From: Gnetum montanum
Lineage: Eukaryota; Streptophyta; Gnetopsida; Gnetales; Gnetaceae
Assembly: GCA_015680685.1 (NCBI GenBank)
Contig: MNCI01026309.1
Location: 1-64,000, forward strand
Direction: 5' to 3'
Length of the DNA: 64,000 bases
This document shows, in pieces, positions 49,301-62,839 of the stretch (the first letter of the stretch is position 1; every line of letters begins with the position of its first letter). Made by a program: the position numbers and the translations under genes. The notes under the pieces were generated by a model. The model did not search any database. It was not told the DNA's origin and saw only the letters and a list, made by a program, of their open reading frames with translations.

Positions 49301-52300
49301 ACCTCCTCTGCAATTCTTATTGAGCCTCCTTCAAATCAAACCAATCCCCAATTGCATGCTATCATGCTAATCCTTGCAATCACTCATTGAATTAAGGCTA
49401 TTCATCTTCCCATGAAGAGATTTGATCCTAGGTGTCCCCTTATTTATTTGGAAATGATCGAAAATGAACTAAGTAAAGCTCTTCTAGACTTAGGTTCTTG
49501 AGTTAATTTGATTTCACAAGAGTTGTATAAAGCCTAGAACTTGACTCCTTTGAAAAAGAGCAATATCAAGTTGGAACTAGCAAACCAATCCATCACTGTT
49601 TCTTTGGGATTGGTTGAGGACATTGTGACCACCATCTATGGGTGGTCATATCTTGTCAATTTCCTAGTAATCCATGCGGAGAATACTAAGGGGGACTTTC
49701 CTATCATCATGGGCAGAGCATGGCTAAGTACCACTAATACAAAATTGGGGATCTAAGATCTCTCCTTGAAAATTTCAAAGGAGAATGAATTTAGAAAGAT
49801 TAAGAAAAAGCATGTTCTATGCATTGCATACAATGACATAGGGTGCCACTACATGCAAAGACTATGGACTATAAAGAATACAACACTTAAAGCATGCAAT
49901 TAGTGTGCTGATGTTGTTGAAATCCAAAGATGCTTGTACATAGCAACCACTACCTAGAAGGACACCCAGTGGTTGATAACATAAAGAGAGGTTGAGTCAT
50001 CAATGTGCATGGAACTAGTTAAGAGCCTCATAAGCTCTTATGTGGAGAGCATGGATTAACTAGAGTTGATCCATTTCCAACTCTCTAATGAACAAGGATA
50101 AATTAATTGGGAAGAGTTGGAGATCCTTGAGACCTTCAAGTAAGAGCCCCTCGAGCTAAAGACTTTACCAACAAGCATGGATTATGTCTTCCTAAATAAT
50201 GGTAAACCAATCATCATCAATGTCACACTTGCTCATGAAAAAAAGAAGAAGTTGTAAATAAATGGCAAAAAGCCTTTTCTTGATCATATCATGAGATCAC
50301 TGGAATAGACCTAAGGATATGCTAGCACAGAATCTATACAAACCCCTCCATTAAACCAAAAAGGTAGCTATAGAGATGCTTAAAACCCAAGCTCAAGTAA
50401 ATCATCAAGGAGGACATTAAACAGCTCCTCCAAGAAGAATTCATTTATCCCATTGTGGATAACGAATGGATTAGCCCACTCATTATAGTGCCAAAAAAAG
50501 AAGGGAAGTGGAGGGTCTGTATCAATTTCAAACTGTTAAACATGGTGACTTACAAGTATTACTTTCCATTGCCTTTTGTGAACTAAGTTTTGGATACAAT
50601 CTTAGGGCATTACTTCTACAGATTTCTAGACAATTATAGTGGCTATAACCAAATCTATATTGCATCAAAGGACTAGCCCAAAAAAACATTCACAAGTCCT
50701 TAGGGAACTTTGTATATAGGAAGATGCCCTTTGGCTTATGTAATACTCCTACTACTTTTCAACATTTGGTCCTCAGCATCTTCCAATAGCAAATTAGTAG
50801 CGAGGTGGAAGTCTTCATAGATGACTTCTCCACCTATGGGGCTACATATGAGCAAGCCTTGGACCATCTAGAGCAAGTGCTTTAAAGATGTGTTGAGACC
50901 AACCTGAGGCTTAATTGGCAAAAGATCCATCTAATGGTCCAAGAAGGCATTCACTTGGTGCACCAAATTTCAACAAAGGAGATTGAGGTAGGCCTAAAAA
51001 AAGTAAGGATCATCCAAGGAATTACTAAGCAACCAAAGACTATCAAAGATGTGTAGCAATTCCTTGGACACATTAGTTGGTATAGGTGCTTCATTGAGAA
51101 CTTCTTGAAGATCGCCAAACCATTGGTGGAGTTGACAAAGAAAGATGCATCATTTATTTAGACTAAGAAATGTGAGCATGCATTCCAGCAACTCAAGCAA
51201 AAGCTTGTAGAAACTCCCATTCTATGAGCACCAAATCAACTAGATTGTTCCATATCATGATGGATGCATCTGACTATGCCTTAGGGGCCATGTTAACATG
51301 GATGGACGATTAAAAACATTTGTTCTACATCCACTGTATTGGTAGAAGCATTTTGACTGCACAACTTAACTACACCACCACCAAAAAGGAGCTAATGGTA
51401 GTGGTGTATGCATTAGAGAAATCCATGCACTATGTACTTGGATATATGGTGTTTCTGCATATTGATCATACTACTATCAGGTTCCTTATGAACAAACCAG
51501 CAATGAGCCCCCATGTCATACGGTGGTTGGTGATCTTGTAAGAGTTTGATCTAATGATGATGGACAGAAAGGGGACCAAGAATGTGGTTGCTAACCACTT
51601 GTCTCAATTACAATGGAATAGTAAGGAGGAGGAGAGCCCACTATTAGACCAGTTTCTTGATGAACTCCTCTTTGTTGGTGCTGGTATCGAATAGGACCCC
51701 AAAGAAACCAACTAGTACAAGGAAATCCTATCCTATCTACTCACTTAGAAGATGCTAGAGGGGTGGGGCCATAAGAAGAAATACCAGACTAAAAACTTCA
51801 TGGAAATTAATGGCAACCTTTACAAGGTTTGTACAAATGGCTTGTTATGATAATATGTCCCTAATGTAGATCAACTATTAGTCCTCTAAGATGCACACGA
51901 GGGTCCTTGTGAGGGCAACTATGCTAAGAGGTAAATGGCCATTAAGATCCTCATGGCAAGGTACTATTAGCCTACACTCTTTAGGGATGCCCATCACTTT
52001 GTCCACTCTTGTGACAAATGCCAACATGATGGAGGGATGAGTGCTTGTATGGAAGGGCCCCAATAGTGGATTTAACCACTAGAGCCTTTCAATATTTGGG
52101 GAATTAACTTTATGGGGCCCATCATCCCCATGTTCAATGAAAAGGTCTATATAATTATAGCTATTAACTATTATACAAAATGGGTAGAAGCTACAACCAT
52201 CACTGAGTGTACATCATCTACAGTGGTCCATTTTGTACAAAAACATGTTGTAAATAGGTTTGATATATCATGTGCACTTATTTCTGATAACAATACACAT

Positions 52301-52950
52301 TTCATAGGTGCTACTTTTTGGAAACTCATGCAGCACTTAGGGGTCAAGCATAAATTAACAACTCCATACCACCTTCAAGCCGAGTTCACTAATAAGGAGA
52401 TAACCAAAATACTAACACAACTGGTTAGTAAATATAGGAGGGATTGGAGCTCTAAATTCAATGATGTCCTTTGGGCTTATTGTTCAACATAAAAACTTCT
52501 TATAGGATACTCTTCCTACAAGCTTGTGTAAAAAAGGCTCCCAACACTTCCTATTCAAGCAAAACTCCATACATGTTCAACTACATGTGACCTAGACTTG
52601 GACCTATGCTTAGCACAAAAGGAAAGATTGATGAACCTCACTATGCTAGATGAGAATCGATTAGTGATCCTATCATCAAACAAAGTGCACAAGGCATATA
52701 ATAAAAAACACCATGACCTTAGGATTAGGAAATTTAAGTTCCAACCAGGTGATAAGGTTCTCTACTAGAACCCCATGCATGTTCCTCAACAAACAAAATT
52801 TCAAACGCTATGGGAAGACCCTTACATTATCGATAAAACCTTTCCATCTAGGACCATGTTGATCTATCACCCTGACAGCTTGAATAAAAAATTTTTAGTC
52901 AACACTCAATAAACAAAACCTTTCCATGAACAATGAGTAACCAGTGAACA
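49301..52950 (+). pseudogene. Pol of element D: protease, RT, RNase H, integrase
   Basis: Protease near 49480-49750 has a LDLGS motif, closer to the active form than in A, and an IMGRAWLS motif. Reverse transcriptase near 50400-50900 has EGKWRVCINF and an intact VFIDDFSTYG near 50808. RNase H at 51250-51650 has a MMDASDYALGAML motif. Integrase has an HHCC zinc-binding region (about 51895-52025), a first catalytic position that reads GINFMGP (Asp to Asn), SDNNTHF for the second, and Glu in a FTNKEI motif for the third. The end near 52945 has a TKPFHEQ motif, as in A. Many stops are present. Confidence 0.92.
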
Positions 52951-54937
52951 CAATACGTCAACAAATAGTTAAGCATGTTTGATCTTTCAAATCTCCCCCT
53001 TCCAACTTAGTTGTGGGTGAGATAGCCATCCGTGCTAAGATCTTATAAAGTGGCCCCTTGATTTTTAACTTTTTTGTTTTACACCTTCTTTAGTACATTT
53101 TCCATTTTCTTGGGTATCTTACAATTCTTTCTATATTGTGCATTATTTGGCTTTCTTTTTCTTTAATTGAATTTTCCTTACATTTCTTTATTTTTCTTTA
53201 TTGCCAACGATAGCTACTCATCAATGGTGGTTTGAACTTTATTGATTACTTGATTGCAAATGGCTGAATTTCATTTTAGAATTTTGATGTTTACTAATGG
53301 GACATTGATTCTTTTCATGTTAAAAGGTAGTGAGTCCATGTTATCCCCCACTCTACTCAACTTTATGCTATTTCCCCATTTTGAAAATATGAGGTTCCTT
53401 TCTAATAAAAAATTGTAACAAATTGGTGACCTCTATACTTTCCAAAATTGGGACAAATTAAGTGGATAGACAAGGATGTGACTTCAAAAGAATTTGTCAC
53501 TTTTGTACCTACGTGCCATCTAAGTTACATGAGTATTTCCATGGACTTCTCACCATTTCACCATAGACCAATAAACATGAAACAATGCCTTTGCATGGTG
53601 TGGCTCCCATTTAAAAAAACACACACAAACAATAATGGGAATTCAAAGCACATCCTTTGGATACAATAACAAGCTACAAACACTAGTTATGGGGCTAGAA
53701 AGACATGTTACCCATGCCTGAAGGCACCCCTCTAACAAAGGCCCTTTTCAATTGTTGCTTCTCTTTTCCTCTTCTTTAGGAATGGCGAGTGTTCTTTTGG
53801 GATCTTCTTATCTCTTAGAGGGTGGAATGGTCTAAAATTTCAATGCAAAGTCACTGGAAGTATATGGTCTTAATTTGGAATAAGTAAGAAAGTTCTTAGG
53901 TCATACACAATCACATCTTCCACAAGGGACTTCATGTGACCACCATGGGGAACTCCATTTCATACTCTCTTCCATCCACTAATTCTTTTCATAACCCACC
54001 TCACTACCTCTTCTCATGCCTATTTTGATTGGTTCATTGGTAAACATTTGCAATTCTTTGATGACTTCTTTGATGATTTTGTCTTCAATGATCAACAATC
54101 ATTAATCATCCTTGGGATCCACATGCTCCTTGGTTTGAGTGCATGCAAGGACATTAAGGGCATGAGCATGCTATGGGGAGGATCCACTTGCATACTCCTT
54201 GGTTGGGATGGTTAAACTACTTATTCCTTAGCCATTTTGCTCTCAAAATCTTACATTTCCCACCATGAATGCATCCAGTTTTTGCCCTCCTTGGTACATT
54301 AATCTCTTGAAAATTTCCATCTGCCACATATTCCAAGCCCTCTTCAAGCATGCCCCATTATTTTCAACTTTTCAAGCTTCCTTTGGACTCTAACTTTATG
54401 GCAAAAATCTTTGTTTCTACTTAGTTTTTAAATGGAAAAAATTTTGATTTTTTTTCTACGTTGATGCATCCTCGTTGATGCATCTCCATCGATACTATAT
54501 ATACGCACTAGCACTTTGAAAATTTTTTCCATTTGCATTCAAATGCTAAGGAAGTTTGTTTTTCTCTAAGCCCAAAGCCTTCCCAAGTCCATATCTTCCA
54601 AACTACTTGTCCAAATTACTCTGTTCTTTGATCTTGCCACTACCAGAGGTGAGCTTTGCATCGTGGGGGCCACAAACCATAGATTTTTGATAGAAAAGTT
54701 TTCAAAATTTTTCTAACTCTTCCAAGGTTTAGCTAATAAAATAATATTAAAGATCACTAACTTATGTAAGTTAAACCTTTTCAACAAACTTTGGTAGCTA
54801 TTCAAATAAAATAATATTAAAATAATCAATCAACATAATCAAAACTTAGCCTAAGTGTAACTAGCCAAGGAGACAAGGTATCAAAGTGTTCTAAGTTACA
54901 CATTAAAAGCTAATCCTCTTTTATGTTGTGATTATAG
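52951..54937 (+). other. Post-pol spacer of element D
   Basis: It contains the three shared blocks in order at 53471-53500, 53698-53736 and 54158-54200. No ORF is conserved with the other elements. It ends at the putative splice acceptor GTGATTATAG before 54938. Confidence 0.65.
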
Positions 54938-57625
54938 ATGGCACCGAGACCCAAAAGACCAGAAGAGGGAGGATTGTCCCAACCAAGAGGGGAAAGAGGT
55001 TGGCATCTATAGCAACCCCAAGAAGAAGTAGCTAAAATACATGCCATAGGACCTCTTTAAGAGGAGCCTGAAGTGGAATCTGTTCACTAGATTACCATAG
55101 TTGAAACCAGTCATTCATAGCGAGACAAGGTGCCTAGGCCTAGATTAAATTTGGAGGTCACCTTGACCAAGGCTTGCTTAAAATAAATTAGCACTAAGGA
55201 GGTCAAAAGTTCAATTCTTCAAGAACTTAACTTTGGTCCCTTCTTGGACTTGATGCCAGAAGAGGTAAAAACTCAATTGCAAACCTCTTCCATGTGGCCT
55301 ATCCTCACTTCCAGTGGGGAGTGGTACATAGGAGATAAGTAGCTCTTATAGAACAACAAGCAAGTAGATGCCATGGAAAAGATCAAGGACATCAATATCT
55401 CCTATTCAATCAAGGACATTTTAGAGATCCTTGAGTTGGTTGACACTAGGACAACCTCAATGGAGATTTCGATGTAGGCAAACCCAGAGGTCAAGAAAGA
55501 ATGGATCCAACAATGCTATGGAGTGGACCGTAAGGAATATGATGCATTCACCAAGGTAGAGGGGGCATATTTCAAAATTGTAACCTATCACCTCAATCCA
55601 ATGGTGAGGTCAAGCAAAATCATAGCCTTCTCCACCTGTGCATGTGCCCCTTTAAGCAGTAAATTCCCAGTCAACCTTCCATAGATCATATTCCTAGAGA
55701 ATGAGAAAATGTTCAAAGATAATGAGCATAGGAGGAAGAAACCTCCCTTTTTGTGCCTTATCAGAAATGTATGTAAAAGGGAAGGCATAGCCTATTATGC
55801 CAACGATGCACTTTGTCATGCTTCTACCACATCTTGGTAGGAGATGATAAAGGACAAAGCATCCTTCAAGCTATAAGAAGAGGAGTAGCCACCACTAACA
55901 CCAACTCAAAAAACAACACTAGAGGCTTATGTTGCCATTGATTGCATGCAAAAGCTCCATGAGCGACTCTTGTAGTAGCAACAAGAAGAACTAAGTGGTG
56001 GAGAACCATCAATCTACCAATCAACTTTCAACCATTTGAACAAGGTCACTTGAACAATAAGCTAGTTAGAGGAGACTGTGTCACTATTCTACACACAAAG
56101 AATGTAGGCACCCACAAGGTCAAATCCAAGCGTCCAAGAGGTGACAGTGTCCATCCTAGGATAAAAAAAATTCCCAAAGATCTCTCAGAATATCATTACG
56201 TTTTCAATGTATCTAGAGGAGGATGAAGGGTCAACTGTCTTGTTGATGCAACACCATGGATAGGAGATAGCAACAGAGGTGGTGGCTAACTATGTGGCAG
56301 AGGCCCTAAATACTCTTGCAACCACTATGCTAGACATTGTTGCACTTCAAGATATGTGTCATCCATGAGAGCAAGTGGAAGGCTAACTGCAACCTAGCAT
56401 GAATAGGTATTATACCAACTTGTGGGTACCAAGCAACCACTTTTAGAGATCTTTAATCTCTCAAATAATAGCACTGCTACCCAGCCAAAGTTACTAGAGG
56501 CTAAGGGCAAGCTCATCATCACTAATGCCCAACTTGAGGTAGCCACATTTGAAAAAAGATGGTTGGCTACCAAGGTTGTAGAATTGAGAGCTTGATTAGT
56601 TGATCCCACCATTCTTAGCCAAGTAGTAACAAGGGATGAAGATTTCTTACAACTCCAAAAAAATTAAAAGAGGCTAAGAATGTAAAGGAAATGGTTGTCT
56701 TTAACATGTCCCTATCAGAGGCCATGGCCTACAACACCAAGAAGGACCTATCAGAAGTCTACAAGGAGAATCTAGCTTTAACCAAGGACATTTATAACTT
56801 GCAAAATGTCAAGACATTGAAAGACCAAATGGTGGAATTTGTGCAACAATAGTAGGAATAGCTTGCCAAGGTAAACATGGATTTGAGGAGGTTGGCTACT
56901 AAAAATCAAAATATCTCAATGAAGAAGGTCTATGCACTTCTTCAGAAAATGACCATTGAGATAGCCGCCTACAAGAATGAGGCCCTAAAGTTTGAACAAG
57001 TCAAGAACCACTATAAGGGCCAAGTTGGGCTTCTCGAGGAAGTCAACAAAAAAGAAATCCAACTAGCTAAGGTAAAGATGAATGAGGCTTTCCAATAAAT
57101 CCAACAAAGAGGCAACATGTGGCAATCCATCTTTGATGGGTTAAAGACTTACAACAAAGCTTAAATCTAACTAAAAGAGTTGTAGATCGAGGAGATGACT
57201 AAATACATAAAGTTAGGCAACCCCGATATGCAACTTAGCAATGTTGACTATTGAAAGGCCACAATCAGAACTAGAGAAATAGGGGGCTAGCTCATACCTC
57301 TTATATGAGATAGAGTTCAAGCACCATAAAGAAATGAAGAAAAAGTTGAAAATAGCTAACATCGAGCTTGAAGTTCTCTGACACCACTTCATAGATTAAT
57401 GAACAGTAGTGAAGAACCTAGCCAAAAGAATGAACGATTAATATGAGCCACAAAACCTTGTCAAGATGTTCAACATCAAAGGTAAACAATTTATTACTTA
57501 GTTCATACATGCCAAGGAGTTGTTCCCAACCCTGCCTTGTCCATTGAAAGTTCCCATACCAGCTTAGATTGGTGATGCTGCATGGACTATGTATGATCCC
57601 AGACTAAGGAGGAGAAGATGAAGGC
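54938..57625 (+). pseudogene. Downstream coiled-coil ORF of element D (unknown function)
   Basis: It begins MAPRPKRPEEGG at 54938. It shares with the C ORF an ELNFGPFLDL stretch, a MWPILTSSGEWYIGD motif (about 55290-55335), a PPFLCLIRNVCKREGI motif (about 55745-55790) and an LPCPLKVPIP motif (about 57531-57560). Between the last two lie long Lys/Glu/Gln/Leu stretches with heptad-like spacing (for example 56877-57098), suggesting coiled coil. About 890 codons with many stops. Conservation of both ends and the coiled-coil middle between C and D shows that this was once a real protein. The function is unknown. It holds the env-like position. Confidence 0.7.
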
Positions 57626-58012
57626 ACTATTAGATGCCTTTTATCTTTTTGCAAAAGCAACAACTGCAACAGGACTACCACAACCTCCACTGCAGCCTCC
57701 ATTGCCATTGCCATGGGCACAAAACACTAGAGAAGGTCCTTCAATGTTCCAAAAGCCTCAACCTCTTGGCACTGTATGATCTTCTCTCTGTCTTCGACCA
57801 TCAAAGAATTTCTAACTATCTAGTTTTGAAAGGATGTTCAATTTTGTTTTCCTGAACATCCTATTTTGTAATCAATGTAAATTTGTACAATCAAGCACTT
57901 AGAATAGTTAGTGAGTCAGTTTTTCTATGGTTTCATGCTTTCCCAATTTTGTAAGAAGCTCGATCCTACTTTTATTTGCTTGAGGATGAGTTTTCACTCA
58001 GTTTTGGGGGTA

Positions 58013-58839
58013 CAATGAATTGTAAAATGGGCTACATCAACGAAAATGCTTCGACACATCCCCGTCAACACATAATTTGATGCATCAGCACATTTGCATT
58101 GATGTGGCATGTGTTTGTGCCTATATGAATGCGTGCACCCACTGCGTTTATGACATTGGTTAGTCAATAGGTTAGTTGAGTTCTTGCAGTTTCTTCCTAT
58201 CAAAGTTAGCATAATTTCTAAGTGCCTGCAATAGGAGTTAAGGATTGTACAGATCATTATTCGAGCACCAATGTACCTAGACAAATTGATGTGATGGTAA
58301 TAAAGATGAGATTCTTAATATACCTTGCAACACTTGCAAATAGATTAATGTTTACTTTATGCAATTTACTATTCATGAACTTTACTTCCATGTTATTAAT
58401 TAATTACTACACTTAATTAGCACACATAAGTACGACCATCTCAAGCATAACATTAACGCTTGGTAATCCTAGCAGTGTTATCATTTGATAGTGTTGTAAC
58501 ATGTTTAGGTTATGTACAAAAGGTGGGACTAAATACTTATGTTAAGAAATAGGCTAGGACATTAGATAATTACTTAGATTAATTATTAATTAATTACTTT
58601 GTTCCACAGTTAGGATAATTAGATAAAAATATAAAAATATTACAAATCATGTGCCTAGGCTCCACTTAATCATACACTTTCACTTACACAAGTGTAGTGA
58701 GGAAGACAATGATCACACCTATAGATCACTATGTTTGTTATTAGCATTTGGAGAACTAAAGTCCACGAAATTTGACTAGATCACTAGTGAATGCTTGTGA
58801 TTCGTATGGTTGGGCGTAGGAACTACTCACCGCTCATCA
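58013..58839 (+). repeat. 3' LTR of element D
   Basis: 827 bp, beginning CAATGAATTG (decayed TGATGAATTG) after the polypurine tract GTTTTGGGGGTA (58001-58012) and ending GCTCATCA. Its TATA box is changed to TATATGAA. A short insert near 58580-58615 is absent from the 5' LTR. Confidence 0.9.
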
Positions 58840-59150
58840 AATGACAACCTTGGGACTATTAGAATGGAAAATCATGTCACGTATATTTTAAATGTTCATT
58901 TTAATTTGATATTAATAGGTTAGTTTGATGATAAAAGCATATCATAGTCACTTTGATAATTAAGGATAAAAGCTCAAGAAAAGCTCTCTTGTATTAGCCA
59001 TGGGTAAGAAGAAATACTTTCTTTATTTCACTCAAGCAAAGCTTGCAAATTGAGTTGCAAATTCTAGTGGATACAAATCTTACATTGAATTATGACATAG
59101 ATAGATTAGCCACCTAAGTAAAAAGGGACTCTATGTTCTTACTAAGAAAA
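58840..59150 (+). pseudogene. Ty1/copia relic, copy 2, second part
   Basis: It continues the relic interrupted at 44927 and matches 5068-5340 of copy 1. It is the pre-integrase-type segment with stops. Confidence 0.6.
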
Positions 59151-60480
59151 ATCTCTTGCCTAAAATGATAAATACATGTTGAAGGCCTTAAACTCATTGT
59201 TAATAGAGTTTCTTTTCATACATTCCCTTCATTTTGAAAAAATACTTTTCTAAATCTCTAAGCCAATGATGATTTACTACAGTAACCTACTTTGTGGAGG
59301 TTCTAAAGTGGTGGAAAATTTTCCAAAATTGGTAAAAGGTTTATTCATACTTTTTTATTTCATAAAAGATAGATGAACTCTTGATGGTGCATTGTACTTT
59401 GTAATTGATAGATAAACTCTTACTGGATCACTCTAGAAAGGTGAGCTTTTAGATTTGAAACAAAAGATTAATTGTTTGATGTATTTAAGAAATTTTATGT
59501 TAAATTGGAAAGACTAGTTGGTAGAAAACTGAAAGTTGTGGTGAATATAGAGGATCATGTGAATTGGATTGTAACTCTCATAGTATCAAGCTTGTGAGAA
59601 CAAAACTAAAGACCCCATATCACAAGCATGTCACAAAGAGTAGGGTGACTTGTAGTTGGATATGTGATCATGTTGCAATTTAAAATATACAAAGCAAATT
59701 AGCTCACCTTGCCTTTGCTTCCCTTTAATGATGTTGATAAAAAGCATCATCACCTAGAGGTTCAATGCTCGTTCTTTTAGGGCAAGGCCCTGGAGGGTTC
59801 ATGAATGAGCAAAAGTCTAACCTCTTTTTACATGAACCAAGGTATGAAGTTAAGTCTTACAACTTAAAAAACACTCACCTTACCATCCCTCAAAATAATG
59901 GTCCTCTAAGGATACTTTTCAACTTTCATGAATTTTTCTTTCAAACTAATCTAAACATAACTAGACCACGACCTGTAAAATTACCTGCAACACACTAGCG
60001 CCGGACTTGCCAGCTGCTTCCAGTTATGGAAGAAATCACATGATAAAGGAAGCTTCTCCTCCAATAACCTAACCCGTAAGACCACCTCTCATATTTTATC
60101 ACGTACAGTAGCAAGATGCCATGGTAGGAATCCATGGACATTGATACCATAGCTTCATGCATTCTTGCTCGAATATATATATTTTTTCCAGGCATTAGAA
60201 CATGAAAACAAAATTTTGCAAATACAGAAATATCATGATATTTTTACAAGCTGCAGGTCATACAAGTAGTCGGCATAGATTTTTACAGATATCTCTCAGA
60301 GATTTTTTTACAATTCACAAATCATACAAGTGATTGATACAGACGAGCATCTGAGCACCTGCTCATTTGTTGCTAATTAACTTGCTATTGGACTACACCA
60401 CAAAAAATGAAAATAATCTACACAACTCATTACAACCACTGTTTCCAAAATCTGAATTCGACAGCCATTAATTAAACCTG
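59151..60480. other. Duplicated non-coding sequence (copy 2)
   Basis: Counterpart of 5301-6600. No gene is recognised. Confidence 0.45.
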
Positions 60481-61000
60481 CTTCAAAGCTCAACTCAGTC
60501 AGAATTTCAGATAGCTATGACACCACCACAGAGGACGTGATTGCTGAATTATTTTTACACTGCTGTTTGCTAGATCTCTCGTTTTTTATGACTTTTATCA
60601 GAGGAGAAACTAAACAGGTGCAATGTAACCCAAAAAATAAAACACTTGGAAAATCAAAAACTGGAGTAGAACAGATCTACGCGAATGAAGTAGACGCAGC
60701 AACAAAACTATCCCATGGCGACTGAAAATAAGCATCATCTTGTAAGGAAGAATAATTCTGCGTAATGTTATGTCGGTTTGTGTCTCTCCGAATACTGATA
60801 AAATACTGCACAGTAGAAGTGCATCTGGCGACCAAGAAATTATGCAGAACTCTGAGCCGCTTGAGTTGCAGAGACACGTTTGCACTCCGCCATGGAACAA
60901 ACATCTGTATCCACGCCCATAATCTGTCCATTCTCCAAATCACCATGATCCTAACACTGCAGATTAGCTAGCAAAGACAATAACACTGCAAACCAAGAAT
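60481..61000 (-). other. Conserved CpG-retaining block, possible gene-end relic (copy 2)
   Basis: Counterpart of 6600-7120 with the same CpG sites and the same CTGCAG junction (60957-60962). Of the overlapping minus-strand frames, the one at 60677-60946 is open for 89 residues. The frame used in copy 1 is also open here, so coding cannot be decided. Confidence 0.35.
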
Positions 61001-61410
61001 AAAACCTTTCTGCAATTCACAACTACTGTAAATAAACAAGGATCTACTTTTTCATAAAGGTAAAATAGCTAAAAAGAACTCATGTAGCTGGACAAAGATA
61101 AAACGTCTTGTTCGGACAAGATATGATGAGAGATTTTGTTGAAAAACACAGCTCTGTAATTCAGAGATTCCTTAAAAAGCATCTTATAGTTTCTCTAAGT
61201 TTCTTCAGTCCTGTCAATTTGAAGATCAGGAGGCCAGGAAGGGACCGAGTTTTAGTGGGTTTTGATGGGGTCCATTAGTTTTGGACTCAGTTTCGGAATG
61301 GATTCTTGTGGGTTTTGAGTGTGGACAATTTTCCTTGAATTGCAAGCAAACGCAAGGGCACCCACACGCTACTTTGGCCCATTGGTCACGCAGTCGCTTG
61401 TAGTAGAAAT

Positions 61411-61698
61411 TTGGGGAATTGTATGTTACGAAGTCAGGAATATTTCTTTTGCTCTGTGAAAGATGATGATGAGATTGCATCTTGCCTGGATCCTGGTGAT
61501 GGTGCCCCTGCTTCTGCAGTTAATTCAGCAATCACCATCATGACGGATTCACTGACTCTGGCGTGGGTTCTATCTACTAATCTACCTGATCCTTTCTTAA
61601 AAATTCTTTTTCTTTTGTTGTTTTCCACTATCATTCATCATTTCTATGATGGTGGTTGTGTGTTTGTTATCTTTCTGGTTCTTCTTTTCCTTGATTAG
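61411..61698 (+). pseudogene. Short duplicated open frame, unknown (copy 2)
   Basis: 95 codons with a hydrophobic C-terminus. The part from about 61460 matches 7585-7776 in frame. It is not recognised as any family. The start used here (61411) is not shared with copy 1. Confidence 0.3.
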
Positions 61699-61888
61699 TG
61701 GACTTATTGTTTTTGATTAACTACTCTAACGTCGACCATTCTGTAAGTGATTCATGATTGCTTACTCGATCTTTATTAAAGTTGTAGAAGGGGCAGGGGG
61801 TGCAGGAATTGAAACTATGACAATATCATATAACCGTGTTAAAAAGAACTCGTTATCCCTAAAATAGCTATGCTTTCATTCACTCAGG

Positions 61889-62090
61889 TTTAAAGATTCA
61901 TTGTATCATGAATATTTGGACACTTCGAATATAAAGTATATGTATAATGAATTCATATTGTTAATGATTAGACATGAGTAACATGATATTCAAAGATTCG
62001 TTGCATCCCGAGTATTTAGACCATTATGAATTGAACGTAGATTTATAATGAATTAATACTATCAATGATTACACGTGACTAACATGATAA
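61889..62090. repeat. Degenerate about 101-bp tandem repeat
   Basis: Unit 1 (about 61889-61990) and unit 2 (about 61991-62090) share 'aaagattc', 'tataatgaatt', 'aatgatta' and 'aacatgata' blocks at the same spacing. Copy 1 keeps only most of unit 2 because of the copia-linked deletion. Confidence 0.6.
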
Positions 62091-62839
62091 TCATATTGGT
62101 ACAGTGTGAATGAGTTTATATCATTCAAAAATGAATATACAAGGTGTGCTTAAATAACAAAATTAAGATGAATATCACTTCGTTCTTTAATAATTTACTG
62201 TAGCGTCTTTCAAATCAATAGGTGCAATGAATTTGAATGCGTCTTTTAACTTTTGTTATGGCCCGAAGCTACTACATGAAACTGTTTTTAAATTGTTTGA
62301 GTTGTACAATCAAATCACAATACGTGTATATGGAGGCTCCGAAAGGCGTGATAGTGAAGATAAATATTAAGTATGAACTCCTAAAGACAAGATCATGAAG
62401 TGAAAGAAAGAGTATTGTTAAATCATAATTTTCATTTGTTAGAACTTTGTATGCTTTTATAATTTGTTGATAATAGCAGGATAAGTGTAAATTACATGTA
62501 ATTAACTCATTCTTACAATTAGACTTTACTTATTAGAATAGATCCCTTAACTTGTAATATACTAGTTATAAATAGGAGTCTTACCCAATAGAAGGCGTTG
62601 ATATTGAAATTATTTAACTATATGTATAGGCAAGTCATATAACTTACACAATTCTTGGGGTTATTAGAACCCCAAAATAATTGTAATATAGGTACACCCC
62701 AAGAGACATAGTCCAATTAGAACTTTATAACATGATACTTGTTTTACATACTCTTTGGGATTAAACCTATGAGATGCAAAGCACAAGCGGCATGTTCTAG
62801 ACTAATGGATCACTAACATAAGTCTTATCTAATAAGTGA

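Larger units (their letters stand above)
44928..58839 (+). mobile_element. Ty3/gypsy retrotransposon D with coiled-coil ORF
   Basis: LTRs at 44928-46627 (interrupted) and 58013-58839. Near-perfect target duplication AATGG (44923-44927) and AATGA (58840-58844). Without the solo LTR it is about 13.0 kb. It has the fullest gene set in the window: gag, protease, reverse transcriptase, RNase H, integrase, then a spacer and a large coiled-coil ORF. It is inserted in the copia relic of copy 2, and the empty site is at about 5068 in copy 1. It has many stops and is inactive. Confidence 0.94.
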
